Below are positions 1 to 7,539 of a stretch of 26,847 nt of DNA, piece by piece. The stretch's first letter is position 1. Every line of letters begins with the position of its first letter. The notes under the pieces are model-generated. The model had not been told where the DNA came from and did not search any database. It was given only the letters and a program-made list of their open reading frames with translations. A program made the position numbers and the translations under genes. Origin of the DNA: CAZSWR01 sp964610885 (GTDB lineage: Bacteria; Bacteroidota; Ignavibacteria; Kapaibacteriales; UBA2268); contig CAZSWR010000049.1 in the NCBI GenBank assembly GCA_964610885.1, forward strand, positions 1-26,847, in the 5' to 3' direction.

Positions 1-1
1 T

Positions 2-136
2 TTCGATTCCATTATTCGTATTGCTGGCAAAGAATTCGCTGACGCTGATGGAAACGGAGACAATGAAGTTGGTAATGACACTGAACCCGAACGCTGTTCA
101 TTGATGTGTGAGCATACTAATTGGCTGTTGAAATAG
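2..136 (+). CDS. 3' end of an unidentified reading frame (partial)
   Basis: An open frame enters from the left edge and stops at TAG 134-136, giving 44 residues. I do not recognise it. It contains an acidic Asp/Asn/Gly stretch (DADGNGDNEVGND) that resembles a calcium-binding loop of the EF-hand or thrombospondin-3 kind, but one loop in a fragment is weak evidence. The last codons (NWLLK-stop) lie in a sequence (CTGTTGAAATAGTCAA, 125-140) that recurs at 282-297, so the present C-terminus may have been created by a repeat insertion. It is not the end of FliR, the usual upstream neighbour of flhB, because it is not hydrophobic. Whether it is translated cannot be judged from this fragment. Confidence 0.35.
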   Translation, partial: FDSIIRIAGKEFADADGNGDNEVGNDTEPERCSLMCEHTNWLLK

Positions 137-146
137 TCAAGATATA

Positions 147-205
147 GGGTATAGGGTATAGGGTATAAGGGTACAGGGTATAAGGGTATAAGGGTATAGG
201 GTGTA
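147..205. repeat. Heptamer tandem repeat, about 8 units of GGGTATA
   Basis: Units start at 147, 154, 161, 169, 176, 184, 192 and 199. Most read GGGTATA; some have an extra A between units and two carry a substitution (GGGTACA, GGGTGTA). It lies in the spacer between the partial frame and flhB and looks like a slippage-prone short tandem repeat. Confidence 0.9.
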
Positions 206-309
206 GATTAATACGTTGATGTGCACCGGCGGGCAAGCCCACTGCTTCCAGAAAATACTTTTTCAACAACCTGCTAACAGACTGTTGAAAAAGTCAATTA
301 TTTAGGAAG

Positions 310-442
310 AGGGCTGTCTCAAAGGGGTCATTCTGAACAAAGTGAAGAATCCATTGACAATCATAATTCAATGCAATATATGGATGTTTCACTTCGTTCA
401 ACATGACAAAACAACAGTTTTTCTGACTTTGAGACTTCCCCC
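310..442. repeat. 133-bp terminally inverted element, copy 1
   Basis: It begins GGGCTGTCTCAAA and ends TTTGAGACTTCCCCC. Inside is a second inverted repeat: TCATTCTGAACAAAGTGAAG on the left pairs with CTTCGTTCAACATGAC on the right, with ATCCA/TGGAT nearer the centre. A second copy of equal length and high similarity lies at 21012-21144. It has no coding capacity, so it is either a MITE-like non-autonomous element or a palindromic intergenic repeat. Confidence 0.8.
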
Positions 443-588
443 AGCTTTTGAAATACTACAGCGGGGCAAGCCCCACTACTTCCATAAGATGCCCATTTAC
501 GGATTGTTACGGGGCAGCGCACAGACGAACAGAGAGATGTTTAATGAGTTCATTTTTCTTTAAGTTAGAAATAGCATTGAAATAGACA

Positions 589-1668
589 ATGGCAGAGAAC
601 AAAGACGGACAACAGAAGACTGAACCGGCGAGTGCGAAGCGACTTTCGGAAGCTCGCGCCCGCGGCCAAGTCTCGAAAAGCCAGGACCTGACGACAGCAG
701 CAATCATGCTCATCGGCACGGTCATGGTCTATGTGTTGGGCCAACCGATGATTGGCGGCGTACAGGATCTGATGAAGCAGATGTTTATGGACGCGCCGAA
801 CATTCAAATAACCGACCAAAACGTGTTCCACCACTACACGACGCTAATGTTGTTCTTGGCCAAGATTTTACTACCAATTCTATTGGTTATTTTTGTGATT
901 GTGCTCGCCACGGAGGTGGGTCAGGTCGGGCTACACTTTGCCGAGAAGAAATTCACAGAAGGGCTGAACTGGCAACAGATCGCCAACCCTTTCAGCGGAA
1001 TGAAACGGCTGTTCTTTTCCGGCCGCTCGGCTTTTGAACTGCTGAAAAGCGTTATGAAGCTACTGATTCTGGGCGTCGTGGTGTACCAAGTGCTTGCCAG
1101 CCGCACCGAGGAAACCGTTGGGCTGGCGGAACGGCCATATTCGGAAATCGGGACGTTTATCGTGTCGATAAGCCTCGAGCTAATACTGAAAGTGGGAATG
1201 ATATACCTGCTTATTGCAGTCGGAGACATGATTTACCAAAAGTATCGGTACAAAGAAGACCTGAAGATGACCAAGGAGGAGGTCAAAGAAGAGAACAAAC
1301 AGACCGAGGGCGACCCCCAAATGCGCACGCGTATCCGTTCGATGATGCGCCAAAGGTTGCGCAGGATCATGGTCAAAAACGTGAAGCAGGCAAACGTGGT
1401 TATCACCAACCCGACGCACTTCGCCGTGGCGATCAAATACGAGCAAGGCGCGGCGAGCGCGCCGATCGTGATTGCTAAAGGCATTGATTTTATAGCCGGG
1501 CAGATCAAAGACGTGGCCCGCGAAAACGGCGTCCCAATCGTCGAGAACCCGCCATTGGCCCGCGCGATATATTTCAGTACCGAGGTGGAGGACGAAATCC
1601 CGGAGAAACTATACAAGGCAGTGGCGCAGGTGCTCGCCTATGTTTATTACCTGAACCGAAGGAATTAA
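589..1668 (+). CDS. flhB: Flagellar type III export protein FlhB
   Basis: FlhB is the inner-membrane component of the flagellar export gate that switches the exported substrate from rod/hook to filament proteins. The 359 residues match the usual family length. The N-terminus has the conserved KTEPASAKRLSEARARGQV type sequence, followed by four hydrophobic segments (roughly residues 35-52, 85-110, 148-170 and 187-212). The cytoplasmic domain carries the autocleavage motif NPTH, with Asn274-Pro275 as the expected cleavage site, and the typical PPLARAIYF and AVAQVLAYVYYL blocks near the end. SctU, the injectisome paralogue, is the alternative, but the sequence reads as the flagellar type. The usual neighbours FliR and FlhA are absent: upstream is repeat-rich spacer, downstream a sensor kinase. 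No Shine-Dalgarno sequence precedes the ATG. Confidence 0.95.
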   Translation: MAENKDGQQKTEPASAKRLSEARARGQVSKSQDLTTAAIMLIGTVMVYVLGQPMIGGVQDLMKQMFMDAPNIQITDQNVFHHYTTLMLFLAKILLPILLVIFVIVLATEVGQVGLHFAEKKFTEGLNWQQIANPFSGMKRLFFSGRSAFELLKSVMKLLILGVVVYQVLASRTEETVGLAERPYSEIGTFIVSISLELILKVGMIYLLIAVGDMIYQKYRYKEDLKMTKEEVKEENKQTEGDPQMRTRIRSMMRQRLRRIMVKNVKQANVVITNPTHFAVAIKYEQGAASAPIVIAKGIDFIAGQIKDVARENGVPIVENPPLARAIYFSTEVEDEIPEKLYKAVAQVLAYVYYLNRRN

Positions 1669-1778
1669 TATGTAAGTATTATTTAAAACCTATGTTTTTA
1701 TACAATAATTTTGTAAATTAAGTATATGATTATTACGTCTTAATCATAGTTTGTGCAACCTCGAACGGGCCGGCAAGA

Positions 1779-3887
1779 ATGCCAAAAGCGACGAACATAT
1801 TTGTGCTATTGATTGTTTTAGCCGTTATATCAACGGCTAATCTTTGCGCCGGCACAATGGATTCGCTGAAGGAGATGCTTGCCCTGGCCTCGCCCAAGGA
1901 ATCGGCATACATATATCTCCAACTGGCCACATCCCCGGAAGTTGCATACGTTAGCGATGCCATCGATTATGCTGAAAAAGCGCTCATAATCGGCGAAAAG
2001 ACAGACGACGCGCAAATCAAGGGCAAAGCATACTTGGCGCTCGCCCAGCTGAATCAGAGAATTGTGCGGAAAGCTACAGCCATCGAAAACTATGAAAAAG
2101 CAATCCCACTGCTTGCAGAGGTATCCGATTCGGCGAGTGCTTACAGTGCTTTCATAGGCTTGGGCCTTATTTACCTGAATAAGTCTGATTACAAAAATGC
2201 CCACTCATATTTCACGAAAGCAAGGGAATTTATCGATACCACTGCCGACGAATCGAAGTTTGCAGAGCTTTCGAAAAATTTCGGAAACATTTATCATAGC
2301 GTTGGGGACTATTCCAAAGCATTGGAAAGCTTCGAAAAGTCCCTTACTCTGGCCAGGAAGAGCAACGATTCGACGCAAATGGCGTATGCAATCGGATCGA
2401 TTGGGAATGTTTATGCCGATTGGAGCCTCTACAGCAATGCACTCGAGTGCTTCGAGCGAACTTTGAAACTCTTGGAGAACACAAATAATTCGCGTGGTAG
2501 GGCAATTGCTTACATAAACATGGCAAATTCCTTAGAAAAATTAGGCATGCTCGATAGCGCATTGGTGGCTGCCCGGAAGAGTGCGGAAATATTCATCACA
2601 TACAATATGACCGAAGACATACCGGACGCTTTGGTCGAAGTTGCCCAAGTGCTGATTCGGAAAAAGGAATTCTACGAGGCGGAATCGACCCTGAAGAAAG
2701 CACTCGGGATCGCCAAAGAGGTCGATTTCGTTTCGCAATTGGGCGCGGTGTACCTCACGTTTGGCAATTTGTACAAAGAGAAAAAAGATTTCGACAATGC
2801 CGTAAGTTCATATAAAAAATCAATTGAATACTACGACCAAACCGACGACAAATTCGACAACAAACAGGCGTACCAGCTTTTGGCAGAACTGCTCGAAGGA
2901 GCCGGCAAGTTCGAGGAATCTTTGAAATACTACAAAATGTATTATCGACTCTCGGACAGCCTCTACAACGAAAGCTCGCAAATTGCCGTTTACGATATGC
3001 AGTCGCGTTACGAATTGGAATCAAAAAATAACCAGATTAATACGCTCAATGCCGAATACTCAAAGAATCGGGCGATAATCCTCATCACAAGTTTTGCATC
3101 AATTCTGCTTTTATTCGGCGGCGTTATCGTCTATAGGCAATACATTTCCGCTCGCCGCGCCAAAGTCCAGCTCGAGGAATCGAACGCCACTAAGGACAAA
3201 TTCTTCTCGATTATTGCACACGACCTGCGGAACCCAATCGGCGCCTTGCTTTCGGCCTCGTCCATGCTCACCAACGAGGACTATTGCTCGAACGTGGGCG
3301 AAATGAAGGAATACGCTAACGATATCCATTCCTCCGCCGTCCACATCTCCAAACTCCTCGAAGACCTGCTGACCTGGGCGCGATCCCAGCAGGGCAGAAT
3401 CGAGTACAATCCCGTGGATGCAGACATTTCGCAGATCGCCGGCAATATCGCTGCCATTCTGGGCAACCACGCACAAAACAAAGGCATTCAAATCGTTAAT
3501 TCCATACAAAATGAACTTTTGGCATTCTGCGATATTAACCTGACGGCTACCATACTGAGGAATATCGTCTCCAATGCCGTTAAATTCACACCCCAAGGCG
3601 GCACGATCACGATGTCCGGCCGCTCCGATGGCGAAACAGTGTTCGTCTCCGTCGCGGACACAGGCGTGGGCATCCCCAAGGATAAATTGCCAAATCTGTT
3701 CAAAGTCGGGGCCACCCGCTCGACCACCGGCACGGCAAACGAAACCGGTACGGGCCTGGGCCTGATCATCTGCCGCGAATTTGCCGAAAGGAACGGCGGC
3801 TCGATCTCGGCCGAAAGCGAAGAGAATATCGGAACGACGTTCACCTTCACCGTGCCCGCATCCAAAACATATAGCCAACAAGCGTAA
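1779..3887 (+). CDS. TPR-containing sensor histidine kinase
   Basis: A 702-residue membrane sensor kinase. It has a signal peptide or N-terminal anchor (residues 1-25), a series of about eight tetratricopeptide repeats (about 40-400; for example GLIYLNKSDYKNAHSYFTKA and FGNLYKEKKDFDNAVSSYKK), one transmembrane helix (about 431-452), and a cytoplasmic HisKA domain with H-box IIAHDLRNP (His481). The HATPase domain has an N-box (NAVKFTP), a G1 box (DTGVGIP) and a G2 box (GTGLGL). The TPR sensor region is predicted to be periplasmic. This architecture is common in Bacteroidota-related bacteria. No response regulator is adjacent and there is no fused receiver, so its partner is unknown. It starts 110 bp after flhB; co-transcription is possible but not shown. 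Confidence 0.93.
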   Translation: MPKATNIFVLLIVLAVISTANLCAGTMDSLKEMLALASPKESAYIYLQLATSPEVAYVSDAIDYAEKALIIGEKTDDAQIKGKAYLALAQLNQRIVRKATAIENYEKAIPLLAEVSDSASAYSAFIGLGLIYLNKSDYKNAHSYFTKAREFIDTTADESKFAELSKNFGNIYHSVGDYSKALESFEKSLTLARKSNDSTQMAYAIGSIGNVYADWSLYSNALECFERTLKLLENTNNSRGRAIAYINMANSLEKLGMLDSALVAARKSAEIFITYNMTEDIPDALVEVAQVLIRKKEFYEAESTLKKALGIAKEVDFVSQLGAVYLTFGNLYKEKKDFDNAVSSYKKSIEYYDQTDDKFDNKQAYQLLAELLEGAGKFEESLKYYKMYYRLSDSLYNESSQIAVYDMQSRYELESKNNQINTLNAEYSKNRAIILITSFASILLLFGGVIVYRQYISARRAKVQLEESNATKDKFFSIIAHDLRNPIGALLSASSMLTNEDYCSNVGEMKEYANDIHSSAVHISKLLEDLLTWARSQQGRIEYNPVDADISQIAGNIAAILGNHAQNKGIQIVNSIQNELLAFCDINLTATILRNIVSNAVKFTPQGGTITMSGRSDGETVFVSVADTGVGIPKDKLPNLFKVGATRSTTGTANETGTGLGLIICREFAERNGGSISAESEENIGTTFTFTVPASKTYSQQA

Positions 3888-4443
3888 ATCTATTTAATTC
3901 ATTGCAATATCGACAAATCCTACCTGCCCCACTTTGCGAAAGGGTGGAATTTTATATAATACTATTCTGATAAAATAATAGAGTTTTGTTCATGGTTGGA
4001 TTATCCGGGCTATCAGGGTTTGGGAATGGTTATAAGGTTTATTTGTGGTTGCCCATACGGTTATTAACTGGTAATGAATATATGTTCACACCACGCGGAG
4101 TTGGTGCTTTCCCGAGAAAGTTGTACTACCATTTCGAAATGGTAGTACCACTTTATCCTTTTACATATCAGATATTTACATTCCACTCCTTTCCAGGGAG
4201 GGGTGCCCGAAGGGCGGGGTGGTTTCCACACCTCGGAGGAATGGCACATCTTTCTACTTGCAACTTTTACCTTTTCCCTTGCAACTATTTTCATCACATC
4301 ATCTAATCAACGGGCGTGTTCCGAACCCGCCCCATATGAAGTCATCGGATGAGTTGCCGATGCTTATTGATCCCCTCGCATGTATTTTATTTATCATAAA
4401 CACTTTGCGGAACCGTCTATTTGTTTGAATTTTGTGGTACCCG
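3888..4443. other. Repeat-rich spacer between sensor kinase and FNR
   Basis: No credible gene is present. It holds a weak hairpin after the kinase stop (CCCCACTTT/AAAGGGTGG, about 3928-3948, followed by an AT-rich run), a 26-bp perfect palindrome (4123-4148) and a C/G-rich repeat (about 4185-4230) containing CCACTCC...GGGGTGG arms and a GCCCGAAGGGC hairpin. The 106-codon frame at 3986-4306 spans these repeats and was rejected. Confidence 0.7.
4123..4148. repeat. 26-bp perfect palindrome
   Basis: The left half GTACTACCATTTC is exactly complementary to the right half GAAATGGTAGTAC, with no spacer. It lies mid-spacer, about 300 bp upstream of the FNR gene and 235 bp downstream of the kinase stop. 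It could be a cruciform-forming repeat or a dimeric protein-binding site; there is no T-run to suggest a terminator. Confidence 0.85.
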
Positions 4444-5253
4444 ATGAACGAGAAAACTATGAACTCAAAATACAACGCAACCGTAACCTCGAAAATATTG
4501 ATAACGCCGGACCTTATGGTGCTTCGGGCCAGGACCGACGAAGACAGAACCGCATTTGCGGCCGGGCAATACACGTCGATCGGGCTGCTGGGCACCGAGC
4601 AGAGGTCGGCCAATTCGGTCGTTCCCGTGGAAACGGCCCCGCCCGACGAACTGATCATACGCCCGTATTCGATAGCTTCGGCCAGCCACGATGTTCGGAA
4701 TTTCGAGTTCTACATCAGCCAGGTCAAATCCGGCCAGCTCACGCCACGGCTTTTCTGTATGGAGGCGGGGGCGCGTATGTGGGTGGACGACAGAATTCTG
4801 GGGATTTTCACGCTTGCGGACATACCCGAGGGCAAAAATATAGTAATGATTGCCACCGGTACCGGTTTGGCTCCATACATCAGCTTCCTCCGCTCGTACA
4901 TTAACCTGCACCAAGGCATCAAGATGGCAGTCATTCACGGCGCCGCTTACCAATGGGACTTGGGCTATTTCAGCGAGCTTAGCTTCATCGATTCGGCATT
5001 TGCGAACTTCCATTACTTGCCCACCTTGCTCAAAGCGGATTCGTCGTGGCACGGACAGCGCGGATACATCCAGGATCACCTTTCGTCCGATCTGTTGCCC
5101 AGCCTCGGGATCGGAATCAACCCGGAAGAAACACATTTCTTCCTTTGCGGGAACCCGCGGATGGTCGATTGCGTTTCCGATCTGCTCGCCTCGAAGGCCT
5201 ACACGCGCCACAGCTCATCAAGCCCGGGCGCACTGCACGTGGAGGAGTATTGA
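4444..5253 (+). CDS. Ferredoxin/flavodoxin-NADP+ reductase (FNR family)
   Basis: A soluble FAD enzyme expected to move electrons between NADP(H) and ferredoxin or flavodoxin. From ATG 4444 it has 269 residues, slightly longer than the roughly 250 usual for bacterial Fpr. The FAD-binding RPYSIAS motif is at residues 73-79, the NADP-binding GTGLAPY at 139-145 and FLCGNPRM near residue 237. The chain ends HVEEY, placing an aromatic Tyr at the C-terminus, where related enzymes stack it on the flavin. A TTG start at 4432 and an ATG at 4459 are also possible; none has a clear ribosome binding site. It stands alone between two repeat-rich spacers, so context gives no hint of its electron partner. 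Confidence 0.88.
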   Translation: MNEKTMNSKYNATVTSKILITPDLMVLRARTDEDRTAFAAGQYTSIGLLGTEQRSANSVVPVETAPPDELIIRPYSIASASHDVRNFEFYISQVKSGQLTPRLFCMEAGARMWVDDRILGIFTLADIPEGKNIVMIATGTGLAPYISFLRSYINLHQGIKMAVIHGAAYQWDLGYFSELSFIDSAFANFHYLPTLLKADSSWHGQRGYIQDHLSSDLLPSLGIGINPEETHFFLCGNPRMVDCVSDLLASKAYTRHSSSSPGALHVEEY

Positions 5254-5850
5254 CCCGAGATATTTTGATATATAAGGTTTGATGTCGTTATAGGTCGGTT
5301 TATTAGTATTATTTTTCAAGAATTGAAAGCAATGAATATGATTCTATAACGAATTGAAATTGGTCAGTCGCGAGTACCAATTATTATGCTGCCAGAAAAG
5401 AGAATAATTGCTGATTGATACCGCGCGAGCGGTTGTTCAATTGTAGAGTTTTTTTTTCGTGCAAGTTATACCGCGCGAGCGGTTGTTGTATAATACACTG
5501 CATGAATCAATCATTCATATAAAACATTCGCTACGCGAAATAATTCACAATAAATTCGAAATTTAGCTACAATAAAGCAACCGCTACGCGGTATTAATGA
5601 TCTTGAATTTAATAACTCGATCAAAATGGTTTTTGAAACTTGTACTCATGCCAAGCATTATTTAACCCCAAAACAATGCCTCTCGTTATGGCCGATCCCA
5701 AAAGGATAAATAATTTTCAATTCAAATTCAATATATTTTACAGCATTAAATATTTATATCACGTATTTTTCTTTGTTAATTCGATACTTTTGCTTTATTT
5801 GCGTATGCGTTTTTTGCAATTTTTGGATAACAGTCAGAAGAAAGGCTTTT
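5254..5850. other. Spacer with composite hairpin-repeat block (copy A)
   Basis: No credible gene is present. From about 5411 to 5620 it carries a composite repeat seen again at about 8851-9055: two ACCGC/GCGGT hairpins (5420-5433, 5470-5483), the phrase TGCATGAATCAA, a TTCGCTACGCGAA hairpin (5527-5539) and an ACCGCTACGCGGT hairpin (5580-5592). CGTTATAG (5285) and CTATAACG (5345) form an inverted pair at its left side. The last 100 bp are AT-rich; TACTTTTG at 5785-5792 fits the -7 element TAnnTTTG, but no matching -33 element is at the right distance. Confidence 0.75.
5411..5620. repeat. Composite intergenic repeat, copy A
   Basis: It aligns in the same order with 8851-9055: GATTGATACCGCG...GCGGTTGTT, ATACCGC..GCGGTTGTT, TGCATGAATCAA, ACATTCGCTACGCGAAAT, GCTACAATA, then an ACCGC..GCGGT hairpin and a TCAA(A)ATGG end. 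The sequence between hairpins differs more than the hairpins do. Confidence 0.8.
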
Positions 5851-7509
5851 ATGTGTTGTAGGAAATACTTTGTCTCGGCGATCGTGCTCGCGATTCTGTC
5901 CGTCCCGGCCCTCCGCGCGGAGGATGCCCTGAACAATCTTCGGATTTCGGGCAACGCCCAATTGGACGCACAATTCTATGGCAAAGACACCGCCATCGGA
6001 GCAAAAGACATAGACGAGAAACTCCGCTCGAATGGATTTTTGAATCTTAATATATCATCCGGCTCGTTCCGCGGCGGAATCCGTTACGAGAATTATTTGA
6101 ATCCGCTGGACGGATACGGCGAAGATTACAAAGGAAATGGTATTGCTTTCCGATTTTTTGAATTCACGAGCGATGATTTCGACGTAACGGCCGGCAATTT
6201 CTACGAGCAATTCGGCTCTGGGCTGATTCTCCGTTCCTACGAAGATAAAGCCCTCGGTATCGATAATGCCCTCGACGGACTTCGAGTGCGCTACAGGCCG
6301 GCAAAAGGCGTCGAGCTTAAAGGATTAATCGGCAAACAACGCAAGTTCTGGGACCTTTCGGACGGAATAGTCCGCGGTGCCGATTTGAATATCTCGCTCA
6401 CTGATGTTTTCGATGAGTTTTTCCCAAGCACTTCGCAAGTTACCTTTGGCGCATCGGTCGTCAGCCGGTTCGAACAATCGACAGATATGACGCTCAACCT
6501 GCCGGAAAACGTGCTGGCATGGTCCACTCGGCTCGGCATTAATGGATCTTGGTACAATGCCGATGCAGAATTCGCGTACAAATACAACGACCCACACGAA
6601 GCTAACGGCTACTCCTTCAATCCGGGGACTGGCCTTATCGTGAACTCCTCAGTCTTTGGCGATGGAATCGGATTCTCGCTGAACCTGCACCGAATCGACA
6701 ATATGGACTTCCGCACTGACCGCTCCAGCTCGCTTCAGACGACCACGCTAAGCTTCGTACCGCCACTGACCAGGCAACACGCCTACCGCCTGACGTCAAT
6801 GTATCCTTTCTCGACGCAACTAAACGGCGAAGTTGGCCTCCAAGCTGAATTCACGTATTCTTTCCCGGACGATTCGCCGCTCGGCAAAGGCGCTTCGATG
6901 ACTATGAACTATTCAATCGTTAAATCGCTCGACACCACCTCGAAAGGCAACGATTCGCTCCGCCAATACAACTCGAAATTCTTCTCGGTCGGCGACCGCA
7001 CATATTTCCAAGACTTCAATATCGACTTTGCAAAGAAATGGTCCCCCAAATTCAAAACAAATTTCACACTGGCATTCCAATCGTACGACAAAGACGTGAT
7101 CGGTGGCGACGATGGATTTGGGAAGGTGAACACAATCACTGCCGTCCTCGAGGGCACCTACAAGCTGACATCGAAAAACTCGCTGCGATTCGAACTTCAG
7201 CACTTGTTCTTTAGCCAGGATTCGACAGTCAAGAAGAGAGACAACACAAACGGCAATTGGGCTATGGCACTTTTGGAATACACTATTCCAAATTGGTACT
7301 TTACAATTTTCGATGAATACAACTACGGCAACGAATTCGACGACAAAAAAATCCACTTCCCGAGCGCAAGTATCGCTTTCGTGCACAACAGTTTCCGCGC
7401 CCAGCTCGGATACGGACGCCAGCGCGAGGGAGTGCTCTGCGTGGGCGGCGTGTGCCGCGTCGTGCCGTCGTCGAGTGGATTTTCCTTATCGCTTTCGTCA
7501 TCATTCTAA
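5851..7509 (+). CDS. DUF6029-like outer-membrane beta-barrel protein
   Basis: A 552-residue protein with a signal peptide (about residues 1-22, ending near ALRAED). The mature part is rich in alternating polar/hydrophobic, aromatic stretches typical of beta-strands, and the chain ends SSSGFSLSLSSSF with a terminal Phe, as expected for an outer-membrane barrel. I assign it to the DUF6029-type proteins by its overall look and by its Omp28 partner; the function is unknown. I chose ATG 5851 because AGAAAGG lies 5-11 bases upstream and the signal peptide follows at once; an in-frame start at 5773 would prepend 26 residues, also hydrophobic. The Omp28-like gene begins 30 bp after the stop. Confidence 0.8.
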   Translation: MCCRKYFVSAIVLAILSVPALRAEDALNNLRISGNAQLDAQFYGKDTAIGAKDIDEKLRSNGFLNLNISSGSFRGGIRYENYLNPLDGYGEDYKGNGIAFRFFEFTSDDFDVTAGNFYEQFGSGLILRSYEDKALGIDNALDGLRVRYRPAKGVELKGLIGKQRKFWDLSDGIVRGADLNISLTDVFDEFFPSTSQVTFGASVVSRFEQSTDMTLNLPENVLAWSTRLGINGSWYNADAEFAYKYNDPHEANGYSFNPGTGLIVNSSVFGDGIGFSLNLHRIDNMDFRTDRSSSLQTTTLSFVPPLTRQHAYRLTSMYPFSTQLNGEVGLQAEFTYSFPDDSPLGKGASMTMNYSIVKSLDTTSKGNDSLRQYNSKFFSVGDRTYFQDFNIDFAKKWSPKFKTNFTLAFQSYDKDVIGGDDGFGKVNTITAVLEGTYKLTSKNSLRFELQHLFFSQDSTVKKRDNTNGNWAMALLEYTIPNWYFTIFDEYNYGNEFDDKKIHFPSASIAFVHNSFRAQLGYGRQREGVLCVGGVCRVVPSSSGFSLSLSSSF

Positions 7510-7539
7510 GTTTTGAAATTTGAAATTCTGGAGGCATTA

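Larger units (their letters stand above)
137..588. other. Repeat-rich spacer upstream of flhB
   Basis: No convincing gene is present. From left to right it holds the GGGTATA array, a GGGCAAGCCC hairpin unit (231-240), an imperfect inverted repeat with arms CTTTTTCAACA and TGTTGAAAAAG (about 257-295), a 133-bp terminally inverted element (310-442) and a second GGGGCAAGCCCC unit (462-473). The 73-codon frame at 342-563 runs through these repeats and is not credible. No sigma-factor site could be assigned for flhB, and no Shine-Dalgarno sequence precedes its ATG. Confidence 0.75.

Noticed and set aside
342..563. 73-codon open frame upstream of flhB
   Set aside because: It runs through the 133-bp inverted element and the GGGGCAAGCCCC hairpin; the related sequence at 21012-21144 does not keep it as a gene.
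3111..3881. Minus-strand 256-codon open frame opposite the kinase domain of the TPR sensor
   Set aside because: It overlaps the H-box and ATPase boxes of a clear kinase on the other strand and has no domain of its own.
3986..4306. 106-codon open frame in the spacer before FNR
   Set aside because: It crosses the 26-bp palindrome and a C/G-rich repeat, has no ribosome binding site and gives a low-complexity hydrophobic peptide.
4465..5211. Minus-strand 248-codon open frame opposite the FNR gene
   Set aside because: The plus strand has the FAD and NADP motifs in order; the minus frame has no domain.
5411..5620. Possible CRISPR-like array because of repeated ACCGC..GCGGT units
   Set aside because: The repeats are 13-14 bp hairpins at irregular spacing with varied stems and no uniform spacers; no cas genes are nearby.
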